From contig JADJJI010000003.1 of the NCBI GenBank assembly GCA_016706565.1, positions 186,001 through 250,000 of the forward strand: a stretch of DNA of 64,000 bases. The letters are read 5' to 3'. Below the pieces are notes generated by a model. The model was not told the DNA's origin. It worked only from the letters and a program-made list of their open reading frames with translations, and did not search any database. The position numbers and the translations under genes were made by a program. Position 1 is the first letter of the stretch. Every line of letters starts with the position of its first letter. Shown in pieces: positions 7,941 through 16,945 of this stretch. This DNA comes from Piscinibacter sp. (GTDB lineage: Bacteria; Pseudomonadota; Gammaproteobacteria; Burkholderiales; Burkholderiaceae_C).

Positions 7941-8864
7941 ATGGAACACACCCTCGATACCAATGGTGTCGTGCGTCTGGCGCACTGGGGCGTGATTCGC
8001 GCCCGCGGAGCCGACGCCGCCCGCTTCCTGCACGGCCAGCTCACCAGCGACATGCTGAACCTGGGCACCGGCCGCGCCGTGCCGGCCGGCTTCTGTTCCG
8101 CCAAGGGCAGGCTGCAGGCGAGTTTCATCGTGTGGGCAGGTGAGGCCGACGAGATCCTGCTGGCCGGCTCGGCGAGCCTGCTTGCGCCGACACTCAAGCG
8201 GCTGTCGATGTTCGTGATGCGTGCGCAGTGCAAGCTCGACGACGCCACCGCCGAGCTCCCGCTGCACGGTCTGGCCGGCCCGGCTGCTCTGGCCCTGCTG
8301 GGCGACGCGCAGCCGTGGGAGTGCCGGCGCAGCGCAGCCGGCACGGCGATACGGCTGCCCGATGCCCAGGGTGTGCCACGCGCCATGTTGGCCGGCACGG
8401 CGCCTTCCGGTGTGACGCCGCTGGACGCGGACACCTGGCGCTGGCTTGAGGTGAGCAGCGGCGTTCCTGTCATCGAGGCCTCGACGGTCGACCAGTTCGT
8501 GCCGCAGATGGTGAACCTTGAACTGATCGGCGGCGTGGACTTCAAGAAGGGCTGCTATCCCGGCCAGGAGGTGGTGGCGCGCAGCCAGTACCGCGGCACA
8601 CTGAAGCGCCGCATGTTCCTGTTCGATGTGGCGGCGGCGGCGCAACCTGGCCAGGAACTCTTCCACAGCGCCGACCCCGGCCAGCCGGCCGGTCTGGTGG
8701 CCAACGCGGCGCCATCGCCCGCCGGCGGTTCACGTGTCCTGGCCGAGGTCAAGCTTGCCGCCCTGGACCAGGGCAGCCTGCACCTGGGCGCGGCCGACGG
8801 GCCTGTGCTGTCGCGGCGCGAGCTGCCGTACCTGGTGCCGATGGAAACGGCTGCGCCGGCCTGA
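7941..8864 (+). CDS. ygfZ: YgfZ/GcvT-like folate-binding protein
   Basis: YgfZ is a folate-dependent protein that supports assembly or repair of certain iron-sulfur enzymes such as MiaB. The 307-residue product has the signature K-G-C-Y-P-G-Q-E with its essential cysteine near residue 203, and the N-terminal R-x-x-G-A-D-A-A-R-F-L-H-G-Q-L-T-S-D block of the GcvT fold. An in-frame ATG at 7917 would add eight residues, but the GATAAT box lies between the two ATGs, so 7941 is preferred. It is divergent from mltG and overlaps the next gene by one base (TGATG). Confidence 0.92.
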   Translation: MEHTLDTNGVVRLAHWGVIRARGADAARFLHGQLTSDMLNLGTGRAVPAGFCSAKGRLQASFIVWAGEADEILLAGSASLLAPTLKRLSMFVMRAQCKLDDATAELPLHGLAGPAALALLGDAQPWECRRSAAGTAIRLPDAQGVPRAMLAGTAPSGVTPLDADTWRWLEVSSGVPVIEASTVDQFVPQMVNLELIGGVDFKKGCYPGQEVVARSQYRGTLKRRMFLFDVAAAAQPGQELFHSADPGQPAGLVANAAPSPAGGSRVLAEVKLAALDQGSLHLGAADGPVLSRRELPYLVPMETAAPA

Positions 8865-9238
8865 TGGCGGCTGCGGCAGACGGCACGGCAAAAGGTCACG
8901 GCCAGGCACCCCTGCGGACTGCCGGCCAGCCCATGCGAGAGCTGTTCATCTACTATCGATCGCGCGTCGAATGCGAAGCCGAGGTGGCAGCGCAAGTACG
9001 CAGATTCCAGGCGCGGCTGATGCTCCAGCACCCGGCCCTGGTGGCGCGCTTGCTGCGCCGCCCGGAGGCCAAGGGCGGGCTGTTGACCTGGATGGAAACC
9101 TACGCCTTCGCCACGATGAATCCCGACCGCGCCATCGATGCCGACATGCAGCAGCAGATCGAAGCGTCTGCCGCGTGCCTTCACGGCCTGATCGACGGCG
9201 AGCGCCACACCGAGGTCTTCACGACATGTGCCTGCTGA
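8864..9238 (+). CDS. DUF4936 family protein
   Basis: The 124-residue product matches the small DUF4936 family, known mainly from Burkholderiales and of unknown function. The recognisable part begins M-R-E-L-F-I-Y-Y-R, contains W-M-E-T-Y and ends with a Cys-Ala-Cys. The first 23 residues are low-complexity, and an internal ATG at 8933 (101 residues) may be the true start; 8864 was kept because it overlaps the ygfZ stop. Homologs are of a ferredoxin-like, monooxygenase-like size, but no catalytic residue is visible. It is locked between ygfZ and the NRDE gene by overlaps at both ends, suggesting a three-gene operon. Confidence 0.75.
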   Translation: MAAAADGTAKGHGQAPLRTAGQPMRELFIYYRSRVECEAEVAAQVRRFQARLMLQHPALVARLLRRPEAKGGLLTWMETYAFATMNPDRAIDADMQQQIEASAACLHGLIDGERHTEVFTTCAC

Positions 9239-10188
9239 CGCTGGCTCTCGACCAGAACCGGCGCTTCCCGCTGGTCATCGCTGCCAACCGCGACGAGTTC
9301 TTCGCGCGACCAGCCGCTCGCCTGGCCTGGTGGACCCCGGAACCCGGCGCCACGCAGATCCTCGGCGGCCGCGACCTCGATGCCGGCGGCACCTGGCTGG
9401 GGCTGACCGCGGAGGGCCGGCTCGCGATGCTCACCAATGTGCGCGATCCGTCGCGGCACGACCCGGCAGCGCCGTCGCGCGGCCGCATCGTGCCGGAGTG
9501 GCTCGCCGCGCGAGAGCGCGTCGACCGCTTCTGGATGCGCACGGCGCTGGCCGGCTACAACGGCTTCAACCTCATTGCCGCGGATTTCTCTCTGGGTGAG
9601 TGCTACTGGGCCAGCAACTCCGGCAGCCACCCGCTTCGCCTCGAGCGCGGCATCTACGGCGTCTCCAACGCCGGGCTGGACACGCCGTGGCCGAAGGTGC
9701 TGTCGCTGAAGTCGCGCACCGGCGAAGCGATCACGCAGTCGGGCTCGGTCGACGAACTCGCGAACCGGCTCTTCGAGGCGCTGTCCGACCGCCAATTGCC
9801 CTCCGACGACGAACTGCCCGAGACCGGCGTCGGCCTCGAGCGCGAACGGCTGCTGGCGCCGGCCTTCATCCGCTCGCCCGACCAGAGCTACGGCACGCGC
9901 TGCTCCACGCTGATCATCACCGAGCGCGTGAACCGCCACAACGTGACGCACGTGCTGGAGCGCAGCTTTGCCTCGCATGGTGGCGTGGCGCTACTTCGCC
10001 GCGCCACGCTGAACCACTGGCCGCCGCGCTACAGCGCGGGAGACGCGGTACCGGCAGTGCAAGGCGGCGTCGTGTCCGAGTCCGAGATCGACGGTGTGTC
10101 GGCCACTGCGCCGGCGCGACGCACCCGGGTGCGCAGCCTGCTGCGGCCCGAGCCGAAGCGCCGCCGCGCAGCGCCGGTTTCCGGCTGA
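9226..10188 (+). CDS. NRDE (TANGO2-like) family protein
   Basis: The 320-residue product starts M-C-L-L-T-L-A and carries A-A-N-R-D-E-F-F, the N-R-D-E block that names the family, with the nearly invariant second-position cysteine expected of an N-terminal nucleophile fold. The eukaryotic relative TANGO2 is linked to heme or lipid handling; the bacterial role is not established. Later blocks L-G-G-R-D-x-x-A-G-G-T-W-L-G and G-x-x-G-V-S-N support the call. The Arg-rich C-terminal 40 residues look like a lineage-specific tail. The ATG at 9226 overlaps the DUF4936 end by 13 bases; the gene converges on the thioesterase-GNAT fusion with 10 bases between. Confidence 0.88.
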   Translation: MCLLTLALDQNRRFPLVIAANRDEFFARPAARLAWWTPEPGATQILGGRDLDAGGTWLGLTAEGRLAMLTNVRDPSRHDPAAPSRGRIVPEWLAARERVDRFWMRTALAGYNGFNLIAADFSLGECYWASNSGSHPLRLERGIYGVSNAGLDTPWPKVLSLKSRTGEAITQSGSVDELANRLFEALSDRQLPSDDELPETGVGLERERLLAPAFIRSPDQSYGTRCSTLIITERVNRHNVTHVLERSFASHGGVALLRRATLNHWPPRYSAGDAVPAVQGGVVSESEIDGVSATAPARRTRVRSLLRPEPKRRRAAPVSG

Positions 10189-10198
10189 ACCCGAACGG

Positions 10199-11056
10199 CT
10201 ACAGGGCCCGGACCATCTCGATGTGCGGGATGCCGGCTTCCTCGAACTCCTGGCCGCGCGGCGCGAAGCCGGCCCGCGCATAGAACGGTGCCGCGCTGGA
10301 CTGCGCATGCAGCAGCACTTCGCGGTCGCCACGAGCGCGCGCCGCCTTCATCAGCGCTTCCAGCACATGGCGGCCCACCCCGCTCCCGCGCAGGCTCTGG
10401 CTGACCGCCATGCGGCCGATCTTCGCCACGCCGGGCACATGTTGCAGCAGCCGGCCGGTAGCCAGCGGCAGGCCGAAGCGGTTGTAGGCCACGGCGTGAA
10501 CGCATGAGGCGTCCGCGACGTCCCACTCCATCTCTGCCGGGATGCGCTGCTCCTCGACGAACACCTCGGTGCGGATCGCGCTGGCTTCGCGGCCGAGATC
10601 GTCCCAGCCGCCCACGCGGACGTCGACCATGCCCTGCCCGGCCTCGAAACCCTGCAGCACGTCGCGCAGGCTCTGCGGCACGGGCCGCGAAGTCTGCGTG
10701 TGCGGGTCGGCGAAGACGTAGACCAGTTCGCCGTTGATCAGCAGCTCGTCACCGCGGAACACCGCGCCCTCGAACAGCAGCGAAGAGTTTCCGATGCGGC
10801 CGCAGCGCATGCCGATCTCGAGCTGGTCGTCGTAGCGCGCCGACCCGTGGTACTCGACGGTGGCCTTGCGCACGTAGAGGTCGCCACCGAGCGATTCCAT
10901 CGTCTGTGCATAAGGCAAGGCCAACGCACGCCAGTAGCCGGCGACAGCGGTGTCGAAGTACATCAGGTAGTGCGCGTTGAAGACGATCTTCTGCGCATCG
11001 ATCTCGGCCCAGCGCACGCGCAGGCGGTCGAAGAAGCGGAACTCGGTGCGTTTCAT
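10199..11056 (-). CDS. Fusion of YbgC-type acyl-CoA thioesterase and GNAT acetyltransferase
   Basis: The 285-residue product joins two domains. Residues 1-135 are a hot-dog thioesterase: R-V-R-W-A-E-I-D-A-Q-K-I-V-F-N-A-H-Y-L carries the catalytic Asp of the YbgC/FadM (4HBT) family. Residues 150-285 are a GNAT N-acyltransferase of ElaA-like type, with A-S-A-I-R-x-E-V-F-V-E-E-Q-x-I-P, a conserved R-M-A-V block and the acetyl-CoA pyrophosphate loop R-G-S-G-V-G-R. A thioesterase and an acyl-CoA user on one chain could share or cap acyl-CoA pools, but this is inference. There is no stop or frame change between domains. It shares a 4-base ATGA overlap with the upstream hydrolase gene. Confidence 0.88.
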   Translation of the reverse strand: MKRTEFRFFDRLRVRWAEIDAQKIVFNAHYLMYFDTAVAGYWRALALPYAQTMESLGGDLYVRKATVEYHGSARYDDQLEIGMRCGRIGNSSLLFEGAVFRGDELLINGELVYVFADPHTQTSRPVPQSLRDVLQGFEAGQGMVDVRVGGWDDLGREASAIRTEVFVEEQRIPAEMEWDVADASCVHAVAYNRFGLPLATGRLLQHVPGVAKIGRMAVSQSLRGSGVGRHVLEALMKAARARGDREVLLHAQSSAAPFYARAGFAPRGQEFEEAGIPHIEMVRAL

Positions 11057-11991
11057 GGCTCGAAGGCCCTCCTCAATGCATCCCCGGCGGCGGCCTGCGC
11101 ATGGCGGGCCTCGTCGAGCACGCGGCCCATCTTGATGAAATCATGCGTCATGCCGCGGTACAACTCCAGCGAGACCTCGACGCCGGCCAGGCGCAGGCGG
11201 TCGGCATAGGCCAGGCCCTCGTCGCACAAGGGGTCGCACTCGGCCAATAGCAGGCAGGCGGGGGCCACGCCGTCGAGCGAGTCGGCATTCAGCGGCGCGA
11301 AGCGCCAGTCGCTGCGCTGCGAGCGGTCGATGTACTGCTCGAAGAACCACTCGATGGTCACGGCGTCGAGCAGGAAGCCGTTGGCGAACAGCTTGTGCGT
11401 CGCCGTGTCGGCATGTGCCGTCGTGCCCGGCGTGATCAGCAGCTGCGCGCGCAGCGGCAGGCCGTGGTCGCGCGACAGGATCGCCGCCACTGCGGCGAGC
11501 GTGCCGCCGGCGCTGTCGCCGCCGACGGCCAGGCGATCGCTGTCGAAACCCAGCGCGGCGCCCTGCTCGCGCAGCCAGCGCAGTGCGGCCCAGGTGTCAT
11601 CGACGGCGGTCGGGAAGCGGTGCTCGGGCGCCAGGCGATAGTCCAGCGCCAGAACCTGCGCGCCACTGAGCAGCGCGAGCTGGCGGCACAGGCTGTCGTG
11701 TGTTTCCAGGCCGCCGATGGTGAAGCCGCCGCCGTGCAGGTAGAGCAGCGTGCCGCGTGACGCAACCACGGGTCGGTAGCGCCGCGCGGCCAGTTCGGTG
11801 CCATCGGCGCCGGGAACGCGCATGTCTTCCACCTTGTCGAGGCGCGCGCGTGGCAGGTCCAGCACCTCGGCGCCGGCCCCGTAGGCGGCACGGGCCTGCT
11901 CGGCAGACAGGGTGTGGAAAGCTGGCCGGTTGGCGCGGCGGATGCGTTCCAGCACGCCGGCCATGCGCGGGGTCAGAAACTGTGTGCTCAT
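11053..11991 (-). CDS. Alpha/beta hydrolase of the hormone-sensitive lipase family
   Basis: The 312-residue product is an esterase or lipase of bacterial family IV. It has the oxyanion-hole motif H-G-G-G-F (86-90), the nucleophile elbow G-D-S-A-G-G (Ser160), a family D-P-L-x-D-E-G block with the acid, and G-M-T-H-D-F with the catalytic His. No signal peptide is seen, so it is probably cytoplasmic. Substrate is unknown, likely short acyl esters. The ATG at 11991 fits homology better than one seven codons upstream. It is first in a two-gene unit with the thioesterase-GNAT fusion and is divergent from the iron alcohol dehydrogenase, 72 bases apart. Confidence 0.9.
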   Translation of the reverse strand: MSTQFLTPRMAGVLERIRRANRPAFHTLSAEQARAAYGAGAEVLDLPRARLDKVEDMRVPGADGTELAARRYRPVVASRGTLLYLHGGGFTIGGLETHDSLCRQLALLSGAQVLALDYRLAPEHRFPTAVDDTWAALRWLREQGAALGFDSDRLAVGGDSAGGTLAAVAAILSRDHGLPLRAQLLITPGTTAHADTATHKLFANGFLLDAVTIEWFFEQYIDRSQRSDWRFAPLNADSLDGVAPACLLLAECDPLCDEGLAYADRLRLAGVEVSLELYRGMTHDFIKMGRVLDEARHAQAAAGDALRRAFEP

Positions 11992-12063
11992 GAACGCGGC
12001 GCAGTCTGCCACATCGGGCTGTCCCGCTTGCGCAGGCGAGCGCCACGCCTACACTCCCGCGCC

Positions 12064-13212
12064 ATGGCCTTCATCAACTACATCACCCAGATCCAGCTCG
12101 ACTTCGGTGCCGTGAAACTGTTGCCGCAGGAGTGCGAACGCGTCGGCATGCGCCGTCCGCTGGTCGTCACCGATGCGGGCGTGCGTGCGGCCGGCGTGCT
12201 CGATAAGGCGCTTGCCGCGCTCGGCGACCTGCCTCATGCGGTGTTCGACCAGACGCCCTCGAACCCGACCGAGGCCGCGGTGCGCGCCGCGGTCACGGCT
12301 TATCGCAGTGGCCAGTGCGACGGGCTGATCGCCGTGGGCGGCGGCTCCAGCATCGACCTGTCAAAGGGCGTGGCCATCGCGGCGACCCACGAAGGCGCGC
12401 TGAAGACCTACGCCACCATCGAAGGCGGAAGCCCGAAGATCAGCGAGCGGGTCGCGCCGCTGATCGCCGTGCCGACCACCGCAGGGACCGGCAGCGAAGT
12501 GGCCCGCGGCGCCATCGTCATCGTCGACGATGGCCGCAAGCTCGGCTTCCACAGTTGGCACCTCGTTCCCAAGGCGGCCATCTGCGACCCCGAGCTCACG
12601 CTCGGCCTGCCGCCGCTGCTCACGGCCGCCACCGGCATGGACGCCATCGCGCATTGCCTGGAGACCTTCATGGCGCCCGCGGTGAACCCGCCGGCCGATG
12701 GCATCGGGCTCGACGGCCTGGAGCGTGGCTGGGCGAACATCGAACGGGCCACGCGCAATGGCAGCGACCGCGAGGCGCGCTGGCAGATGATGAGCGCGAG
12801 CATGCAGGGCGCGATGGCCTTCCAGAAGGGCCTGGGCTGCGTGCACAGCCTCAGCCACAGCCTGGGCGGCGTCGATCCGCGGCTGCACCATGGCACGCTC
12901 AACGCGGTGTTCCTGCCGGCGGTGATTCGCTTCAACGCGCCTGCCGAGTCGATGGTGCGCGAGCGCCGTCTGGCGCGTCTGGCGCATGCCATGGGCCTGG
13001 CCGGCTGCGACAGCCGCGGCACCGAGATCGCCGAAGCGGTGCGCGAGATGAACGTGCGCCTGGGCCTGCCGTCGGGGCTGCGCGCGATGGGCGTCGGCCC
13101 CGAACTCTACGAGCGCATCATCGACGGCGCGATGGCCGACCACTGCCACAAGACCAACCCGCGCATCGCCACCCGCGACGATTACCAGCAGATGCTCGAC
13201 GCTTCGATGTGA
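12064..13212 (+). CDS. Iron-containing alcohol dehydrogenase
   Basis: The 382-residue product belongs to the group III (Fe-ADH) family: the nucleotide-binding G-G-G-S-S-I-D-x-x-K motif, P-T-T-A-G-T-G-S-E, and metal ligands in G-M-D-A-I-A-H-C-L-E and H-S-L-S-H-S-L-G-G followed by H-H-G. It should reduce aldehydes or oxidise alcohols with NAD(P). Relatives include 4-hydroxybutyrate and maleylacetate-type enzymes, and the substrate cannot be chosen from sequence. The ATG at 12064 was taken because M-A-F-I-N-Y begins the family domain; the upstream open frame overlaps the divergent hydrolase. It converges on rpoS with 27 bases between. Confidence 0.92.
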   Translation: MAFINYITQIQLDFGAVKLLPQECERVGMRRPLVVTDAGVRAAGVLDKALAALGDLPHAVFDQTPSNPTEAAVRAAVTAYRSGQCDGLIAVGGGSSIDLSKGVAIAATHEGALKTYATIEGGSPKISERVAPLIAVPTTAGTGSEVARGAIVIVDDGRKLGFHSWHLVPKAAICDPELTLGLPPLLTAATGMDAIAHCLETFMAPAVNPPADGIGLDGLERGWANIERATRNGSDREARWQMMSASMQGAMAFQKGLGCVHSLSHSLGGVDPRLHHGTLNAVFLPAVIRFNAPAESMVRERRLARLAHAMGLAGCDSRGTEIAEAVREMNVRLGLPSGLRAMGVGPELYERIIDGAMADHCHKTNPRIATRDDYQQMLDASM

Positions 13213-13239
13213 CGCGGCGTCGCACCGCCCGGGTGTCGC

Positions 13240-14298
13240 TCAGAACACCGAGTCGCGGTCGATGCCGTTGCGCAGCATGCGGCGCTTGAGCTTGATCAGC
13301 GCCTCCTGCTGGATCTGCCGGATGCGTTCGCGCGTGAGGCCGAGCCGCTCGGCCAGCACCTCGAGTGTCTCCGGCTCGCGGTCGCGAAGGCCGTAGCGGC
13401 CGGCGAGCACCTCGCGCTCGCGATCGTTCAACTCGTCGAGGCCATGTTCCAGCAGCCGATCGACTTCGTTCGACAGCGTCAGGCTCATCGGATCGCTGGC
13501 GCCGTCGTCTGCCACGCTGTCGAGCAGCGACTCGGAGCCGCCGTCCGCCGGGTTCCGGTCCAGCGGGGCATCGAGCGAGGCGGGCTGCTCGGCGAAGCGC
13601 AGCAGGTCGGTCACCTCCTGCACCGGCCGGCCGAGAGCGGCCGCCACATCTTCGACACGCACCTGGCGTTCGCTCTCGGTGCCGTCGGGCATGCGGGCCT
13701 CGAGAGCACGTCGCGCCTTCAGCACCTGGTTCAGTTCGCGCACCACGTGCACCGGCAGCCGCACCAGCCGGGCCTGGTGCATGATCGCGCGCTCGATGCT
13801 CTGCCGGATCCACCACGAGGCATAGGTCGAGAAGCGAAAGCCCCGCTCGGGCTCGAACTTGCCGATGGCATGCATCAGGCCGAGGTTGCCCTCCTCGATC
13901 AGATCGGGCATCGGCAGGCCGCGGCCGAGGTAGTTCTTGGCGATGCTGACCACCAGGCGCAGGTTGTGTTCGATCATCGCCTGGCGCGCCTCGAAGTCGC
14001 CCTGCCGCGCCCGCGTGGCGGTCTCGAACTCCTGCTGCGGCGTCAGCAGCGGCGCGCGGCGGATCTCGCGCAGGTAGGTCTGCAGCGTGTTGCCGACTTC
14101 ACCCTCGCCTGCGGCGAGATCGGCAATGCGAGGTTCGATCAACGGGGGGCCGTCGGCGCCGTCCGCGGCATCGGTATCGGTATCGGCATTGGGCGGCTCA
14201 GCCTCGAAGCCGTCGGCCGAGTCAAGCGAGTGGCCGTTGTGGAGCTTCGGCGGCGGGCTGACCGATGTCCCGTCGAGCGATGTGCGCTTTCTGGGCAT
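13240..14298 (-). CDS. rpoS: RNA polymerase sigma factor RpoS
   Basis: RpoS directs stationary-phase and general-stress transcription. The 352-residue product has an acidic low-complexity N-terminus (about 1-68), region 1.2 (70-103), region 2 with [20 protein letters not shown] and [13 protein letters not shown] (about 110-170), region 3 and a region 4 helix-turn-helix ending in R-E-R-I-R-Q-I-Q. Placement directly after nlpD separates it from RpoD. The ATG at 14298 (M-P-R-K-R-T) is 25 bases after the nlpD stop. In enterobacteria the main rpoS promoter lies inside nlpD; whether that holds here is unknown. Confidence 0.96.
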   Translation of the reverse strand: MPRKRTSLDGTSVSPPPKLHNGHSLDSADGFEAEPPNADTDTDAADGADGPPLIEPRIADLAAGEGEVGNTLQTYLREIRRAPLLTPQQEFETATRARQGDFEARQAMIEHNLRLVVSIAKNYLGRGLPMPDLIEEGNLGLMHAIGKFEPERGFRFSTYASWWIRQSIERAIMHQARLVRLPVHVVRELNQVLKARRALEARMPDGTESERQVRVEDVAAALGRPVQEVTDLLRFAEQPASLDAPLDRNPADGGSESLLDSVADDGASDPMSLTLSNEVDRLLEHGLDELNDREREVLAGRYGLRDREPETLEVLAERLGLTRERIRQIQQEALIKLKRRMLRNGIDRDSVF

Positions 14299-14323
14299 GG
14301 TCGAGGCCTTTCGCGGGTCGCCG

Positions 14324-15259
14324 TCAGCGCGGCGGCAGCAGTCTTGCCGGGTCGACCGGCTTGCCTTGCCGGCGAATCTCGAAGTGCAGCAGCACCCGAT
14401 CGGAATCGCTGGCCCCCATTTCGGCAATCTTCTGCCCGCGACGCACCGCCTGGTCTTCCTTGACCAGCAAGGTCTGGTTGTGGGCGTAGGCGGTGAGGTA
14501 GGTGGTGTTGTGCTTGACGATCACCAGGTTGCCATAGCCGCGCAGGCCGGAACCCGCGTAGACGACACGGCCCTCGGCGGCGGCGAGCACCGGATCACCC
14601 AGCTTGCCGGCAATGCCCAGGCCCTTGCTCTTGCCTTCCTCGAACACGCTGCTGATCGGGCCGGATGCGGGCCAGATCCAGTTGATGTCGTCGTCGCCTT
14701 CACGGCCGGCTGCGGCGGCCGTGGTGGCGGCCGCAGGCAGGCTGGTGCTCGGCGAAGACGTCGTCGGCGCAGCGCTGGCGGCCACCGGCGCGGGTTTGGC
14801 ATCCAGCGGCCGCGTCTCGGCTTTCGCGCTGGTGATCGGGCGCGTCGACACGCCTGCATCGGAGCCTGGCGGCACCACACGCAGCACCTGGCCGACCTCG
14901 ATCACGTTCGGGTTGTCGAGGTTGTTCCACTTGACCAGGTCTTTCCAGTTCTGGCCGCTCTCCAGGCCGACGCGGATCATGGTGTCGCCAGGCTTCACGG
15001 TGTAGTAACCGGGCTTGCCGGCGTTCTCGGCGCCGGGCAGCGGTTTGGTCGCGTCGGCAGCGGGTTGAGCGGGCACCGAACCCGGCGACGGCTGAGCCGA
15101 CGCGATCGTCGGTGCACCGCGTGCGCCGACCGCACGATCTTCCACCGGTGCATGGTTCTTGCCCGTCGCGCAGGCGCCGAGCAGCAGCGCCGCAGCCAGC
15201 GCCGCGCCGATGCCCTGGATGCGTTGCGTCGAAAGAGGTCTCACCATCTGCTCATTCAT
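14324..15259 (-). CDS. nlpD: Lipoprotein NlpD (LysM plus degenerate M23 domain)
   Basis: NlpD activates septal amidases (AmiC in E. coli) from the outer membrane. The 311-residue product has a lipoprotein signal with the box L-L-G-A-C, a LysM domain (about 82-130: Y-T-V-K-P-G-D-T to G-Q-V-L-R-V-V), a long Ala/Thr/Pro linker, and an M23-fold domain from about 190. The M23 zinc ligands are largely missing: the first H-x-x-x-D is absent and the final H-x-H reads L-L-H, so it should be an activator rather than an enzyme, as in E. coli. It sits between pcm (3-base gap) and rpoS. An ATG four codons in is an alternative start. Confidence 0.93.
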   Translation of the reverse strand: MNEQMVRPLSTQRIQGIGAALAAALLLGACATGKNHAPVEDRAVGARGAPTIASAQPSPGSVPAQPAADATKPLPGAENAGKPGYYTVKPGDTMIRVGLESGQNWKDLVKWNNLDNPNVIEVGQVLRVVPPGSDAGVSTRPITSAKAETRPLDAKPAPVAASAAPTTSSPSTSLPAAATTAAAAGREGDDDINWIWPASGPISSVFEEGKSKGLGIAGKLGDPVLAAAEGRVVYAGSGLRGYGNLVIVKHNTTYLTAYAHNQTLLVKEDQAVRRGQKIAEMGASDSDRVLLHFEIRRQGKPVDPARLLPPR

Positions 15260-15262
15260 TCG

Positions 15263-16081
15263 TCAGCTACCGAGACCGGATTTTAGGGGCACGAACTTCA
15301 CAGCTTCGTGAACGCTGTGCTCGTACCCATGTTCATGGCGATCCACCACCACAAGGACTTGCCGCCGCGAGCGAGGTTCCACGAGCGGCGCCACGAGTCG
15401 GCCGCCGACGGCGAGTTGCTCCAGCCACGCAGGCGGCAGTGCTTCACCGCCAGCGGCAGCAATGATGCTGTCGTAAGGCGCGTTCGGCGGATGGCCGCGC
15501 ATGCCGTCACCATACACCAGACGCAGCTGCGTCAGGTTCAGCGGCGCGAGCAGCGCGAGGGCCTTCTCGTGCAGTGGGCGAAGCCGTTCGACGGTGAAGA
15601 CCTGCCGCGACAGCCGCGCGAGCAATGCAGCTTGGTAGCCACAGCCGGTGCCGATCTCCAGGGTCGTGCCGAGCGAGCCGCGGCTTCGTGCAGCGGCGCC
15701 GCCCATCAGCAACTCGAGCATGCGCCCGACCACCGAGGGCTTGGAGATCGTCTGCCCGTGGCCGATCGGCAGGCTGGTGTCTTCGTAGGCCTGCGTGGCC
15801 AGCGCGCCGTCGACGAACAGATGCCGAGGCACGCTGTTCAGGGCGGCCAGCACGGCTTCGTGATGCAGGCCGTCGGCATGCAGTCTCTGCACCATGCGCC
15901 GGCGCACGTCGGCGGAGTCCAGCCCCAGGCCCGAAGGTGTGGCCGATCGGGCCGCATCGGCATGGGCCTGATGCACGGGTGCCTGCGGGCGCAGCACGGG
16001 CGATCGGGAGGCTGCCGGGGCTTGGGCGACCTGGTCCAGGCGCAGGGGGAATCGCGAGCTTCGCGAGCCCGCACCGCTCAT
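15263..16081 (-). CDS. pcm: Protein-L-isoaspartate O-methyltransferase
   Basis: This enzyme methylates isoaspartyl residues with SAM to start repair of aged proteins. The 272-residue product contains [17 protein letters not shown] and the SAM loop E-I-G-T-G-C-G-Y-Q, all diagnostic. It is longer than the usual 205-215 residues because of a Pro/Ala-rich N-terminal extension of about 55 residues, which is retained because the ATG at 16081 overlaps the surE stop by 4 bases (ATGA). An internal ATG (M-V-Q-R-L-H-A-D-G) would give the classical length. The surE-pcm-nlpD-rpoS order is widely conserved and links repair to stationary phase. Confidence 0.94.
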   Translation of the reverse strand: MSGAGSRSSRFPLRLDQVAQAPAASRSPVLRPQAPVHQAHADAARSATPSGLGLDSADVRRRMVQRLHADGLHHEAVLAALNSVPRHLFVDGALATQAYEDTSLPIGHGQTISKPSVVGRMLELLMGGAAARSRGSLGTTLEIGTGCGYQAALLARLSRQVFTVERLRPLHEKALALLAPLNLTQLRLVYGDGMRGHPPNAPYDSIIAAAGGEALPPAWLEQLAVGGRLVAPLVEPRSRRQVLVVVDRHEHGYEHSVHEAVKFVPLKSGLGS

Positions 16082-16854
16082 GGCGCCGTCCCGGCCGCCC
16101 AGGCGCGCCATGCCGGCACCGCGGCATGGTCGGTCAGGTCCACCTGCAGCGGCGTGACGGACACGCAGCCGTTGGCCACCGCATGGAAATCGGTGCCTTC
16201 GCCGCCTTCGCGGGCATCGCCGGCCGGGCCGATCCAGTAGATCGTCTCGCCGCGCGGGCTGGTCTGCTGGATCACGGGCTCGCTCGCATGACGCCGACCC
16301 AGGCGCGTGATCACTCGCGGCAGTCGATCGGCATCGGCGCGATTGGGGATGTTCACGTTGAGCAGCCAGGCGGCGCCGGCCGGCGGCTGCCGCAGCACCT
16401 GCTCGATGACACTGCGCGCCACCCGCGACGCAGCGTCGAGATGCGCCCAACCCTTTTCGACCTGCGAGAAGGCGATGGCCGGGATGCCGAACAGGAAGCC
16501 TTCCATCGCCGCGGCCACCGTGCCCGAATACAGCGTGTCGTCGCCCATGTTGGCGCCGTTGTTGATGCCCGAGACCACCAGGTCGGGCCGGTGCGGCAGC
16601 AGGCCGGTCAGCGCCACGTGCACGCAGTCCGACGGCGTGCCATTGACGAAGCGGAACGACTTCACCACCTCGCCATGCCCGTGGCGGGCCGGGTACACCG
16701 ACAGCGGCCGGTTCAGCGTCAGCGCGTTGGAGGTGCCGCTGGCGTTCTGTTCAGGGGCCACCACGTCGATCTCGCCGAGGCCGGCACAGGCCTGCACGAG
16801 CGCGGCGATGCCGGGAGCAAGGTAACCATCGTCGTTGGCGATCAGGATGCGCAT
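16078..16854 (-). CDS. surE: 5'/3'-nucleotidase SurE
   Basis: SurE is a metal-dependent phosphatase acting on nucleoside monophosphates and polyphosphate. The 258-residue product starts [10 protein letters not shown], giving the first metal ligands (Asp8, Asp9), and has [25 protein letters not shown]. An upstream in-frame ATG at 16863 would add M-E-P; 16854 matches family starts. It is first in the surE-pcm-nlpD-rpoS run and overlaps pcm by 4 bases. It is divergent from the quinone oxidoreductase, 91 bases away. Confidence 0.96.
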   Translation of the reverse strand: MRILIANDDGYLAPGIAALVQACAGLGEIDVVAPEQNASGTSNALTLNRPLSVYPARHGHGEVVKSFRFVNGTPSDCVHVALTGLLPHRPDLVVSGINNGANMGDDTLYSGTVAAAMEGFLFGIPAIAFSQVEKGWAHLDAASRVARSVIEQVLRQPPAGAAWLLNVNIPNRADADRLPRVITRLGRRHASEPVIQQTSPRGETIYWIGPAGDAREGGEGTDFHAVANGCVSVTPLQVDLTDHAAVPAWRAWAAGTAP

Positions 16855-16945
16855 GGGCTCCATTGTAGGGACGCGTCGCCTGCGCGACGGGAAGGTTTCG
16901 GCGGCCTGCGTATCATCCGCCGCCACCATTCCCGCGGAGAGAGAC

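Noticed and set aside
14324-15259. Missing zinc ligands in NlpD as gene decay
   Set aside because: NlpD proteins are naturally degenerate M23 activators.
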